From NCBI GenBank assembly GCA_947167125.1, contig CAMVGT010000001.1, positions 1 to 64,000 on the forward strand: a stretch of 64,000 nucleotides of DNA, read 5' to 3'. The DNA comes from an uncultured Erysipelotrichaceae bacterium. Lineage in GTDB: Bacteria > Bacillota_I > Bacilli_A > Erysipelotrichales > Erysipelotrichaceae. Made by a program: the position numbers and the translations under genes. This document shows positions 26,538 to 34,675 of this stretch, piece after piece. The notes below the pieces were generated by a model, which saw only the letters and a list, made by a program, of their open reading frames with translations, searched no databases and was not told the DNA's origin. How positions within the stretch are numbered: the first letter of the stretch is position 1; each line of letters starts with the position of its first letter.

Positions 26538-27686
26538 TCAGTTCATCCGTGCTTCCAGCTTTTCAATGAGCTTGGTTGTCTCCATGCACATTTCGGTATT
26601 CTTCTTTCCTTTGAATTCGGGAAGATATTCTGCATAGGCATGGTAGTATTTCAGACAGGTATCCCATTCCTCTTTTACATGTTCCGGATGATCCGGTGCT
26701 TTAAGCGGAAGAAGCTTCTGCTCTTCAATCGTTTTCCACAGCCAGTCTGTGAATTTCACCTGGCCGGGATAATTGAGATGTCCGTTGTTATAGAAATCCA
26801 CTTCCATATCAAGGCCGATCTCATCCTTTAACAACTCGGTATTCAGGAACGGATAGCCTCTTTCCTCAATGATTTCCTGGGCTGCGAGAGACCTTTTGAA
26901 TGTGGTAAAGAGTTTGGATGATTCTCCCGGTATTCTGTGGGGTGTCTGGATGAATACAACATTCAGATGATGTTCATCCGCAAAATCAAGATAATCATTC
27001 AGAACCTTCTCATATCTCGCACTGAGAGGCTGTTTTTCCATATGTTCCTTTAAATTCAGAACCTTTCCGGGTTTTTCAGCCGCGTATGTCTGCGCATCGC
27101 CTTTGAAATAGGTATATCCTCTTTTTTCAAGCGTGCGGATTTCATGGAGCTGATCCGGTACATCCGCCCAGTTTGCCGGGAAGCCGACATGGTATTCCTG
27201 AATCGGAAGCAGATAGCTCAGCCATCTGTCGCTTCCTGTTTTCTTCGCGTCCATCGCAATTGAGAAACGATGGGTGTCATAGGGCATATCGTCGGTCATC
27301 TGCTGATCGAAGGGTCTGTGCAGATCAGTATCCTCTCCATAGCAGACATTGTTTACATCGATGATGAAATAATCCGGATTCTGATACTGCATCGCCGACT
27401 CTGTCAGCGGCTTCCACATGGCTGCGGTAATGCCGTCGCAGGCCAGAACATAGCTTGTATAGCCTGTATTTTCATATGCCTTCAAGGGCGAATAGGCACG
27501 TACGATATCGCTCTGTCCGAGCAGCACCATATCGATTGAATCCTTCGGTTCCATATAGAAACCTTTGGTGCGGATGTGGTTGAAATCCCACGGTCTCATG
27601 ATGTAGCTCTGCATATACAGGAGCACAGCGCCCACTGCCGCAAAGAGGCTCAGAATTTTCAGAATTCTTTTGACTGTTCTGTTCAT
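26538..27686 (-). CDS. DltD/AlgJ-like SGNH-type protein
   Basis: A 382-aa protein with one N-terminal membrane segment (about 8-28) and an extracytoplasmic SGNH-like domain. LLGQSDIVRAYSP carries the probable Ser nucleophile and DFYNNGHLNYPGQ the C-terminal Asp/His pair. This is the layout of DltD, which finishes D-alanine transfer to teichoic acid, and of the AlgJ/AlgX acetylation proteins. It directly follows the MBOAT gene, as dltD follows dltB/dltC in many Firmicutes. AGGAGG lies 4 bases before the ATG. Sequence similarity to DltD is in motifs only, so the acceptor could be a different surface polymer. Confidence 0.75.
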   Translation of the reverse strand: MNRTVKRILKILSLFAAVGAVLLYMQSYIMRPWDFNHIRTKGFYMEPKDSIDMVLLGQSDIVRAYSPLKAYENTGYTSYVLACDGITAAMWKPLTESAMQYQNPDYFIIDVNNVCYGEDTDLHRPFDQQMTDDMPYDTHRFSIAMDAKKTGSDRWLSYLLPIQEYHVGFPANWADVPDQLHEIRTLEKRGYTYFKGDAQTYAAEKPGKVLNLKEHMEKQPLSARYEKVLNDYLDFADEHHLNVVFIQTPHRIPGESSKLFTTFKRSLAAQEIIEERGYPFLNTELLKDEIGLDMEVDFYNNGHLNYPGQVKFTDWLWKTIEEQKLLPLKAPDHPEHVKEEWDTCLKYYHAYAEYLPEFKGKKNTEMCMETTKLIEKLEARMN

Positions 27687-27694
27687 GGGGCCTC

Positions 27695-29296
27695 CTAAAA
27701 CTGCATATAGACAAACGCCGCGGCGTCATATCCCGGACCGTAGATGCCAAAGCAGAGAACGATGACCATGCCGGCAAACAGCACTGCCCATTCCAGCGGC
27801 CATGGCTTTTCATCAATCATGTCACGGATCTGTTTTCCGGTGGATTCCTGCACAAGGCTGACAACGAACAGAATGATGACCGCAATGCAGAGAATGACAG
27901 CACCGTCCTTATTGATCGGACTGATGTCTGCGATCGTTTTGACTGTTTCGGCAGTCCATACCTGATCAAAGAATACCCTGCGGATCATATCGACTGAAGA
28001 TGATAAACCCGGTGCGATGTCAAAGACATAGCCGACAATGACAATGAACAGGGTTCTGATAATGCGGAACAGTTTGAATCCGAAGGAAGCGGTTTTAATA
28101 TGAAGCGCCTGTGTCATCTGTTCGAAGACCGGCTTCAGCAGTTCCGAGAACATGATGATCAGACCGTTCCATAAACCGAATCCGGCATATTTCCAGTTTG
28201 CGCCATGCCAGAATCCGACAACCATGAAGACGACCAGGGAAGACAGTGAGATCGGGAATACTTTAGCCACATGCTTGCCGTATTCCGTTTTTCCGAAAGA
28301 AGAGTTTTTGATCTTCTTTCCGATATTCATAACCGGCTTTAAAACCGCAAACGGATAGAAGATATATTTCTTCATCCAGGCACCGAGCGAAATGTGCCAT
28401 CTTCTCCAGAAGTCATTGATTGTTTCCGCAAAGTAAGGTCTTCTGAAGTTTTCGACCATATCGATGCCGATGATTTCACAGATGCCTCTGGAAATATCGA
28501 TGCCGGCGGAGAAGTCGGCATACAGCTGCACGGTATAGACCAGCAGAGCCAGCAGGATGACTGTTCCGTTATAGGCAGTATAATCAGCTGTCACAACATT
28601 GAGAAACATGACTGCCCTGTCCGCAATCACCATCTTTTTGAAATAGCCCCATAACATCAGTTCGCATCCGCGCTTCAGATTGTGATAATCATAATCATGC
28701 GGTTCGTAAAGCTGATGCGCCAATTGATCATACATGGAGATCGGTCCCTGGATGATCTGCGGGAAGAAGGAGACAAACAGCAGGAATTTAAAGAAATTCT
28801 TCTCCGCCTCCAGCTTGCCGTTATAGATATCGATCACATAGCCCATCGACTGGAAGGTATAGAACGAAATGCCGAGCGGAATCAGCAGGTTCAGCATCGG
28901 ATAGCGTTCGAATCCGGAGAGGGCATTGACCGTATCGATCATGAAGTTGAGATACTTCAGGAAGATCAGAATACCGAAATTGAGAATCAGACAGGCAAGC
29001 AGAATGTGCCATCTCTTCTTTTTGAGGATTTCCTTCTGCTTTTTCTTTTCTTCCCTGTCCTTGATTGCTTTGACGGTTTCCTTATCTTTCTGATTGCGCG
29101 CTGAAAGAATCCGGCCGGCAAAGTATGTTGAAAGCGAAGTCACAGCCAGATAAATGAAACCTTTTAACGAAGCGCGCGCATAAAAGAACAGACTGGCCCC
29201 CAAGAGGACAGTCCATCTGTATTTCTTCGGAAAGAGGAAATACAGCAATATGGATCCTGTTAAAAACAGTAGGAATGAAGGACTTGTGTAACCCAT
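27695..29296 (-). CDS. DltB-like MBOAT membrane O-acyltransferase
   Basis: A 533-aa membrane protein with about ten or more hydrophobic segments. MBOAT landmarks are clear: SFFPQIIQGPI, DFWRRWHISLGAWMKKYI, and FWHGANWKYAGFGLW with the catalytic His. DltB and AlgI are the usual bacterial members; they pass an aminoacyl or acetyl group across the membrane to a surface polymer. Here it stands between a DltC-like carrier gene and a DltD-like gene, so aminoacyl transfer from the carrier is the best guess. About 30 residues with a charged, Lys-rich stretch (KEKKKQKEILKKKR) near position 80-95 form a cytoplasmic loop. Confidence 0.85.
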   Translation of the reverse strand: MGYTSPSFLLFLTGSILLYFLFPKKYRWTVLLGASLFFYARASLKGFIYLAVTSLSTYFAGRILSARNQKDKETVKAIKDREEKKKQKEILKKKRWHILLACLILNFGILIFLKYLNFMIDTVNALSGFERYPMLNLLIPLGISFYTFQSMGYVIDIYNGKLEAEKNFFKFLLFVSFFPQIIQGPISMYDQLAHQLYEPHDYDYHNLKRGCELMLWGYFKKMVIADRAVMFLNVVTADYTAYNGTVILLALLVYTVQLYADFSAGIDISRGICEIIGIDMVENFRRPYFAETINDFWRRWHISLGAWMKKYIFYPFAVLKPVMNIGKKIKNSSFGKTEYGKHVAKVFPISLSSLVVFMVVGFWHGANWKYAGFGLWNGLIIMFSELLKPVFEQMTQALHIKTASFGFKLFRIIRTLFIVIVGYVFDIAPGLSSSVDMIRRVFFDQVWTAETVKTIADISPINKDGAVILCIAVIILFVVSLVQESTGKQIRDMIDEKPWPLEWAVLFAGMVIVLCFGIYGPGYDAAAFVYMQF

Positions 29297-29313
29297 GACA
29301 AAGGTGCCTCAGG

Positions 29314-29541
29314 TTACTCGTTCTGCAGTCTTTCAACCATCTTTAACAAAGAAGCCGCGCTGTTGAAGTTTTCCGGAACGATTTCCGCAGCCGGAATTGC
29401 GATGTCGTAGTTGTCGTTGAGCGCCGCAATGATCTGCAGAATGGCAAATGAATCGAGAATGCCGTCATCGATCAGTGTGTCGCAGTTTTCAAAATCAACG
29501 TCGTCTTTGATGTCTCTTAAGATGTCAAGAAGTTCTTCCAT
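29314..29541 (-). CDS. DltC-like carrier protein
   Basis: 75 aa from the ATG at 29541, 8 bases after GGAGG; the track start two codons earlier is only 2 bases from it. It is a small acidic four-helix carrier with LIDDGILDSFAILQII, whose DSF serine should carry phosphopantetheine. This matches DltC (D-alanyl carrier) and small peptidyl carriers. It lies between the PLP enzyme and MBOAT genes and is likely loaded by the adenylation enzyme at the head of the operon. No phosphopantetheinyl transferase is present in the window. Confidence 0.85.
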   Translation of the reverse strand: MEELLDILRDIKDDVDFENCDTLIDDGILDSFAILQIIAALNDNYDIAIPAAEIVPENFNSAASLLKMVERLQNE

Positions 29542-29558
29542 TTTCATTTCCTCCCTTT

Positions 29559-30740
29559 TCAGTCCTGCTTCATCGTATTCAGGACACTTGTTTCTGTATA
29601 ATCTCTTGCCAGGCGGTAATCTCCTTCCGCATTGCGGAGAACAACAGCCGGCATGGTTCTGCTCAGGAACAGATAGATGCCTTCCGTAATGGAGTAGGCT
29701 CCGATATTCTTAAATACAAGAATATCGCCGGCGGACAGTCCTTCAAACGGAATCTTCCTGACCAGAATGTCATTGGTCGTACAGAGACTTCCGCAGAGGC
29801 ACCAGTCCTTCGTCTCATCTTTTTCCGTATTCTTCAGATGTTCAATGACAGGATGCTTCATGCCCATCATTGCGCCGAGATAGCTGACATGATTGATGCC
29901 GCCGTCAAGGATTGCATAATTCGTGTCAAAGCTTGTCTTGGTATCCATCACCTTTGTCAGATAATAACCGCATTCAGTCGCGATGAATCTGCCCATTTCC
30001 ACAGTTAATTCAGACCATTCCGCTGTTTCCTTCAGTGCGTCCGCGATCTCTTTCATCGGATGCAGGGTGTCAGAGAAATCTTCCCCTTCAAACAGCGGCA
30101 CGCCGAGGCCGGGTCCGTATTCAAGCTTTTCCAGAGGAATGGCATACTTCACTCTTAATTCCGCAATCCATTCCTTTAACATCTGCAGCTCTTTCTTCTG
30201 CTGCTCGATCTTCTTTCTCTGTGTTCCGACAAAGTAATGAATGCCTTTGATTTCCGTGTTGGCATAGAGTTCCGGATGGGAAAGGATATATTCAATATCC
30301 TCCTTCGACATGCCGAACTGGCTGCCTGCAGTCAGTCTGAGCAGAACCGGAACTGTGACATCTTTCTTTTCAGCTGTTTCCTGAATCAGTTCCAGCTGAT
30401 GAATGGATTCAGCTGTAAAGATGCCTGCTTTATAATCAATCGCTTCCGCGATGTCCTTCGGTGTTTTGGAAACACCGGAATAGACAATCTTTTCTCCCGG
30501 CACATGGAGTGCTTCGCAGATTGCCAGCTCACCCGGACTGCATACTTCCAGATGATCGAGCTCTTCGCAGAGTGTCGGAATCAGGAACGGATTGGCCTTG
30601 ATGGAATAGCAGAGGGAATACTTTCCTTCTGTCAGTTCTCTCATTGCCCGCACTCTGTTTCTCAGCTTTTCAAGATCGAAGACATAGCACGGCGTACCGA
30701 ATTTACTTTCAATATTTCTGTATTCCTGAATATCCATCAT
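29559..30740 (-). CDS. PLP-dependent group IV decarboxylase (LysA/ornithine decarboxylase/BtrK-like)
   Basis: A 393-aa alanine-racemase-fold enzyme. Motifs: YSIKANP with the PLP lysine, GSQFGM, YGPGLGVP (phosphate-binding glycines), and CGSLCTTNDIL, which replaces the usual C-x-S-x-D box of diaminopimelate/ornithine decarboxylases. The best functional parallel is BtrK of butirosin biosynthesis, which decarboxylates a glutamyl group while it is bound to a carrier protein. Here the gene overlaps the adenylation gene by 4 bases (ATGA) and precedes the carrier gene, so it may act on the free or carrier-bound amino acid. Such an enzyme is not part of the standard dlt operon. A lysine-biosynthetic role is less likely in this context. 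Confidence 0.8.
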   Translation of the reverse strand: MMDIQEYRNIESKFGTPCYVFDLEKLRNRVRAMRELTEGKYSLCYSIKANPFLIPTLCEELDHLEVCSPGELAICEALHVPGEKIVYSGVSKTPKDIAEAIDYKAGIFTAESIHQLELIQETAEKKDVTVPVLLRLTAGSQFGMSKEDIEYILSHPELYANTEIKGIHYFVGTQRKKIEQQKKELQMLKEWIAELRVKYAIPLEKLEYGPGLGVPLFEGEDFSDTLHPMKEIADALKETAEWSELTVEMGRFIATECGYYLTKVMDTKTSFDTNYAILDGGINHVSYLGAMMGMKHPVIEHLKNTEKDETKDWCLCGSLCTTNDILVRKIPFEGLSAGDILVFKNIGAYSITEGIYLFLSRTMPAVVLRNAEGDYRLARDYTETSVLNTMKQD

Positions 30741-32251
30741 TGAATGCCTCCGGTTTCCTTTAATGCATTGCGGTCAATCTTTCCGTTTTTGTTCAGCGGC
30801 ATTTCATCCAGTTCAAATGCCTTGTTGGGAATCATGAAGACAGGAAGGGATTCTTTCATTTCTTCCAGAAGTTCCTTCTTATCCCTGTCTCCAGTATAGA
30901 ACAGAACGATCTTCTTTTTCTTTGCGTCATACAGACAGCAGGCTCTCGTTACTCCATCGCATCCCATCGCGGCTGTTTCGATTTCACCAAGTTCAATCCT
31001 GTGGCCGAGATGCTTGATCTGGAAATCCTTGCGGGAAAGATAGACGAGATTGCCGTCCTCACGGTATGTGCAGAGATCTCCTGTCCGGTATACCGGCTCG
31101 AGCCAGTACGGATTGAGCGGATTCTGCACAAAGGCTTCCGCTGTCTTTTCCGGATTTCCATAATATCCAAGGGAAAGACACGAGCCGGATACACAGAGCT
31201 CACCGGGTTCATCCGGTTCTGTAACCTCATGATCGTTTTCATCCAGCAGGAAAACCTTTTCGTTCCGGAATGCTTTTCCCATCGGGATCTTCTCATCATT
31301 TTCATAGAGTCTGTCTTCCAGAACATAATATGTGCAGTTGCATGTGATTTCTGTCGGACCGTAAAGATTGACAAACGTCACGGCAGGCTGGTATTTCTTC
31401 CAGATATTCAGCTGCTTGATCGGCATCACTTCGCCGGAGAACATCACAAGACGCAGTGTTTCCGGATTGCGGTAGCCGAAGCCGTTCATAATCGACACAA
31501 AGCACATTGCGGAAACCGCCCATACCAGAACGGTTGCCTTCTGATCGCATAAGTAATCCATGAGCTTTGTCGGATTCGAGAAATAGGAACGGGGAATCAG
31601 TGCGACGGAAGCACCGGTATATAATCCGCTGTAGATATCTTTGACCGAAACATCAAAATCAAACGGTGCCTGGTTGGCCAGAACGTCATCCTTCTCAATG
31701 CCGAATGTTTCCGTGAACACCGGAATGAAATCAATGACGGATCTGTGGCAGACGGTGACGCCCTTGGGAACGCCGGTGCTGCCGCTTGTGAAATTGACAT
31801 AAAGCGGATCGATATCCAGGGATTCTTCCCTTGCCTGCTTCAGAAGCTCTTCATCAATCTCTGCGGAAGTAAGGATTTCTTCAATCTTTTCCACCCGGAT
31901 TTCAAAAAGCTGACAGGCTTTTTCATAATTTTCCTCATCGGTAATGATGATGCCGGGCTTCAGTGTGTCCAGAATGGAATGGATTCTGGATTCCGGCTGT
32001 CTTAAATCAATAAATGAATAAAAGCACCCTGCATAGACTGCGCCGAACATGCCGCAGACCGCATCCGCGCTTTTTTCCATATAGAAAGAAACCGGACAGT
32101 GAGCAATCCGATTCTTTAAAAAGAAGGTCCCTGCTTTCTTAGCGCCATCCATTGTCTCTCTGAATGTCATGGAATGAGCAGGATCCGTAAATGCTGTTTT
32201 TTCAGGATATTTCAATGCGGAATTCTCCAGCATTTCAAGTATGTTTTTCAT
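30737..32251 (-). CDS. DltA-like amino-acid adenylation enzyme
   Basis: A 504-aa AMP-forming ligase. Core motifs: FTSGSTGVPKGV (P-loop), LYGPTEITC, YRTGDLC, and the C-terminal NKNGKIDRN lysine segment. The pattern NQAPFDFDVSVKDIY and MFSGEVMPIKQL resembles D-alanine-carrier ligase DltA. It should activate an amino acid and load it on the carrier encoded two genes downstream. The presence of a decarboxylase leaves open whether the substrate is D-alanine or an acidic or diamino acid. It is the first gene of a five-gene operon. GGGGG lies 4 bases before the ATG. The leader carries TGGAGA-N10-TCTCCA (32274-32295) and a TATAAT box near 32310. Confidence 0.82.
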   Translation of the reverse strand: MKNILEMLENSALKYPEKTAFTDPAHSMTFRETMDGAKKAGTFFLKNRIAHCPVSFYMEKSADAVCGMFGAVYAGCFYSFIDLRQPESRIHSILDTLKPGIIITDEENYEKACQLFEIRVEKIEEILTSAEIDEELLKQAREESLDIDPLYVNFTSGSTGVPKGVTVCHRSVIDFIPVFTETFGIEKDDVLANQAPFDFDVSVKDIYSGLYTGASVALIPRSYFSNPTKLMDYLCDQKATVLVWAVSAMCFVSIMNGFGYRNPETLRLVMFSGEVMPIKQLNIWKKYQPAVTFVNLYGPTEITCNCTYYVLEDRLYENDEKIPMGKAFRNEKVFLLDENDHEVTEPDEPGELCVSGSCLSLGYYGNPEKTAEAFVQNPLNPYWLEPVYRTGDLCTYREDGNLVYLSRKDFQIKHLGHRIELGEIETAAMGCDGVTRACCLYDAKKKKIVLFYTGDRDKKELLEEMKESLPVFMIPNKAFELDEMPLNKNGKIDRNALKETGGIQ

Positions 32252-32273
32252 ATTCCCCCATGCACATTAAAAG

Positions 32274-32317
32274 TGGAGAAGTATTACCATCTCCAGTGCA
32301 CTATTATACACTTAAGT
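32274..32317 (-). promoter_or_regulatory. probable promoter region and leader hairpin of the Dlt-like operon
   Basis: A minus-strand TATAAT lies near 32312 with no clear -35 box. The leader contains TGGAGA and TCTCCA separated by 10 bases, able to form a hairpin or operator. The region 32318-32390 is AT-rich without a gene. Confidence 0.4.
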
Positions 32318-32390
32318 AACGCAAAAAGCGTCATTTTGAAACTTTCTTAATCATTTCTTTCATATTATGCCTGGCATGCATGCAAAAAAG

Positions 32391-32430
32391 TCAAAATAAA
32401 ACACGGCGGTCAGATACGGAAACCGCCGTG
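32391..32430 (-). terminator. terminator of the alpha-galactosidase operon
   Basis: Minus strand CACGGCGGT pairs perfectly with ACCGCCGTG (11-base loop), followed by TTTTATTTTGA. It lies just after the GH36-like gene. Confidence 0.92.
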
Positions 32431-32436
32431 CGCATT

Positions 32437-34443
32437 TCAATACGTGATGATGACTGATGTTTTTCCTTCTGCTTCAGGCAGATCGAGCTCATAAAGACTG
32501 CCGTTCTTTACAAGCTGATCCGTCACATCATTGCCATTGACACTGACAGAAGCGATAGGCTTCTTTGAGACAAATGCGGTCCTTCCGCTTTCATGAAGAA
32601 TGAATTCTGCTTTTCCTTCTTCATAAACTGCTTTTTCAGCAGACATGAAGCCCGCATACTTATTGATTAAGCCAAGGCATGCAGTTTCCTTTTCCGGAAG
32701 CAGGACGAACCATGCATATTCACCGGGCTGCAGAATTCCTTTGCAGGATTCTTCTTTTGTCAGATCACAGACTTTCCGGTTCAGCCAGTCATAGACAATG
32801 CATGTTTCTTCCTGTTTCATTTCCGGAATATCGGAAATACGGAAGCTGTATTCCTGCTTTTCTTCCGTCAGGTTGAACAGAGCGATTCCGCCTGCTGTCT
32901 GATTTCCGCAGTTGCCTGTGTTGTACAGTTTCAGCACACCGTTTTTAAACGGATCTTCAAAGACACAGTCTGCTGTAGGTCTTGCCGAGCGGTCCATCAT
33001 CAGCAGCCTGCCGTCTTTATAGCAGAGCGGCTTCAGCACCTGAGCGTCTGTTTCGCCGACACGGTCGCTGAAATAGACAGGTCCGCCGCTGATGGCGCGG
33101 ATCAGTGCGTGCTGTGACGCATGGCTGTGTCTGGTCCAGAACATATCCCAGTCGCATGTATAAAGCTCATTGTGATAGATCGAATTGAATGCATTCTGCA
33201 GCAGATGTTCGCGGAAGCTGTTTTCCACCTTCGGCACAAAGTCATCGCTGTTGCGGGAAATGGCGGAAGTGGGTCTTGCCAGAATGCTTTCCATCGCCAT
33301 GCCCATGCAGTTGATCACAGATCCGTCAAAGACGGAAGCTGCTTTTTCAAGTGCGACATTTAAGCCTCTGGCCGCCTGCGGAATCGGAACAGTGTCCTTG
33401 AACTGTTCCGTGACAGAGCTCTGGTTATCCACTTTCGTAAAGCTGATGCCGTCTTTTTTCAGCATCTCATACCATGTCCGGAAGAAGCCTTCCGCATCTT
33501 TCGGATCGGGAAGGATCTTCCCGTCCGCTGTCTTCATCAGATGCTTTCCGCCGTTTTTCCAGAGCGTGCTTTCTTCATCCATGCCATCCCAATAGCCGGT
33601 GAGTGTATGCCAGACGCCGAACCAGCGTACACCTGTTTTCTCTTTGATGTCTTCTGTCATCTTCAGGAAGCCATCCGGGAATTTTTCTTCATCGGGTTCA
33701 TACTGCAGAAGAACGCGGTCATTGACCTTCTGCCATCCGTCATCAATCAGAATCCATTTTACAGGGATGTCCTTTTCATTAAGCTCATCCGCTTTGGCAC
33801 GGATGCCTTCTTCATTGACATCCCGGTAGAATGCGTCCCAGCTGCACCAGCCAAGATATTTAAGCATTTCAGGAATTGTTCTTTCATCTCTTGAAAGAAG
33901 TCCGAGCTTTTTCTTCACCCATGCGAATACACATTCCACTGCTTCTTCCAGTGTTTCCTTTTCAGCATAGACATACAGGCATTCTTCCATATCAGCAGGA
34001 TGAGCCACCGACGCAGTCATTTCAAAACAATATGAATCCTGTGTTCCCTTTGTTAACATGGTCATGAATTCACTGCCGATCATCGGCAGCAGACATCCAT
34101 AACTGTCTTCATATTTCAAAAATGCGATCCTTGTCTTTTCCGGCATCTCTTCAAACGAAGAAATGAATGCCGGTCTTGTCCACCACGGGTTCAGCATATA
34201 CATCGCGGTAAGAGCCTTCGGCTTCTTTTCTGCCGGAACGCAGATACGTACCGGGTTTTCCGCTTTCAGAATCTGTCCGTCTGCTTTCAGAGTGACCGCT
34301 GCGATCTGACATCCATCTTCTTCTGTTTCACTGAAATCAAATGAAAGATTATCTTCATTCACGCAATTGCCTGTCAGGCATACAGCTTTCTCACTGTTTT
34401 CAAACAGCAGCTGACAATTGACCTGTCCGGTTGGTTTCATCAT
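32437..34443 (-). CDS. GH36/raffinose-synthase-like alpha-galactosidase
   Basis: A 668-aa cytoplasmic glycosidase of the Sip1/raffinose-synthase (GH36) type. Signatures are YLGWCSWDAFYRDV, KWILIDDGWQ and FTKVDNQS, where the last Asp should be the nucleophile. A C-terminal beta domain closes the protein. In bacteria these enzymes usually hydrolyse alpha-galactosides of the raffinose family or related glycans. It lies behind the GH27 gene and overlaps the zinc-ribbon gene by 44 bases, so all three are translated from one message. Two ATG codons in a row (34443 and 34440) make the exact start uncertain. A transferase role cannot be excluded by eye. Confidence 0.85.
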   Translation of the reverse strand: MMKPTGQVNCQLLFENSEKAVCLTGNCVNEDNLSFDFSETEEDGCQIAAVTLKADGQILKAENPVRICVPAEKKPKALTAMYMLNPWWTRPAFISSFEEMPEKTRIAFLKYEDSYGCLLPMIGSEFMTMLTKGTQDSYCFEMTASVAHPADMEECLYVYAEKETLEEAVECVFAWVKKKLGLLSRDERTIPEMLKYLGWCSWDAFYRDVNEEGIRAKADELNEKDIPVKWILIDDGWQKVNDRVLLQYEPDEEKFPDGFLKMTEDIKEKTGVRWFGVWHTLTGYWDGMDEESTLWKNGGKHLMKTADGKILPDPKDAEGFFRTWYEMLKKDGISFTKVDNQSSVTEQFKDTVPIPQAARGLNVALEKAASVFDGSVINCMGMAMESILARPTSAISRNSDDFVPKVENSFREHLLQNAFNSIYHNELYTCDWDMFWTRHSHASQHALIRAISGGPVYFSDRVGETDAQVLKPLCYKDGRLLMMDRSARPTADCVFEDPFKNGVLKLYNTGNCGNQTAGGIALFNLTEEKQEYSFRISDIPEMKQEETCIVYDWLNRKVCDLTKEESCKGILQPGEYAWFVLLPEKETACLGLINKYAGFMSAEKAVYEEGKAEFILHESGRTAFVSKKPIASVSVNGNDVTDQLVKNGSLYELDLPEAEGKTSVIITY

Positions 34444-34675
34444 GGCTTATTTCCTTCTTTTCTTCATCATCCCATTTGGCAAACAGCGAGCATACGCCGC
34501 TTCGGTGATAATATTCAATCAGTTTTTCCAGATCTTCTCTTGTGACATTGAGGTACTTTGCCTGACAATCCAGGCAGGAATAGCTTTGTGCGCCGCGGTA
34601 AATCAGCTTGCGGTACAGCGCGATTTCATCCGATTTCAGACGGACGCCGCATTTCATGCATCGGTTGTCAAACAT
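34400..34675 (-). CDS. small zinc-ribbon protein between two alpha-galactosidase genes
   Basis: 91 aa from the ATG at 34675, which overlaps the stop codon of the GH27 gene by one base (TGATG). The longer track start at 34759 would lie inside that gene. The protein has two Cys pairs, CMKCG near the N-terminus and CLDC about 30 residues later, the pattern of a treble-clef or zinc-ribbon. The rest is charged and mostly helical (TREDLEKLIEYYHRSGVC). The 3' end overlaps the start of the GH36-like gene. The function is unknown. Its position inside a glycosidase operon suggests a small regulatory or adaptor role, but the coupling could just reflect compact gene order. Confidence 0.7.
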   Translation of the reverse strand: MFDNRCMKCGVRLKSDEIALYRKLIYRGAQSYSCLDCQAKYLNVTREDLEKLIEYYHRSGVCSLFAKWDDEEKKEISHDETNRTGQLSAAV

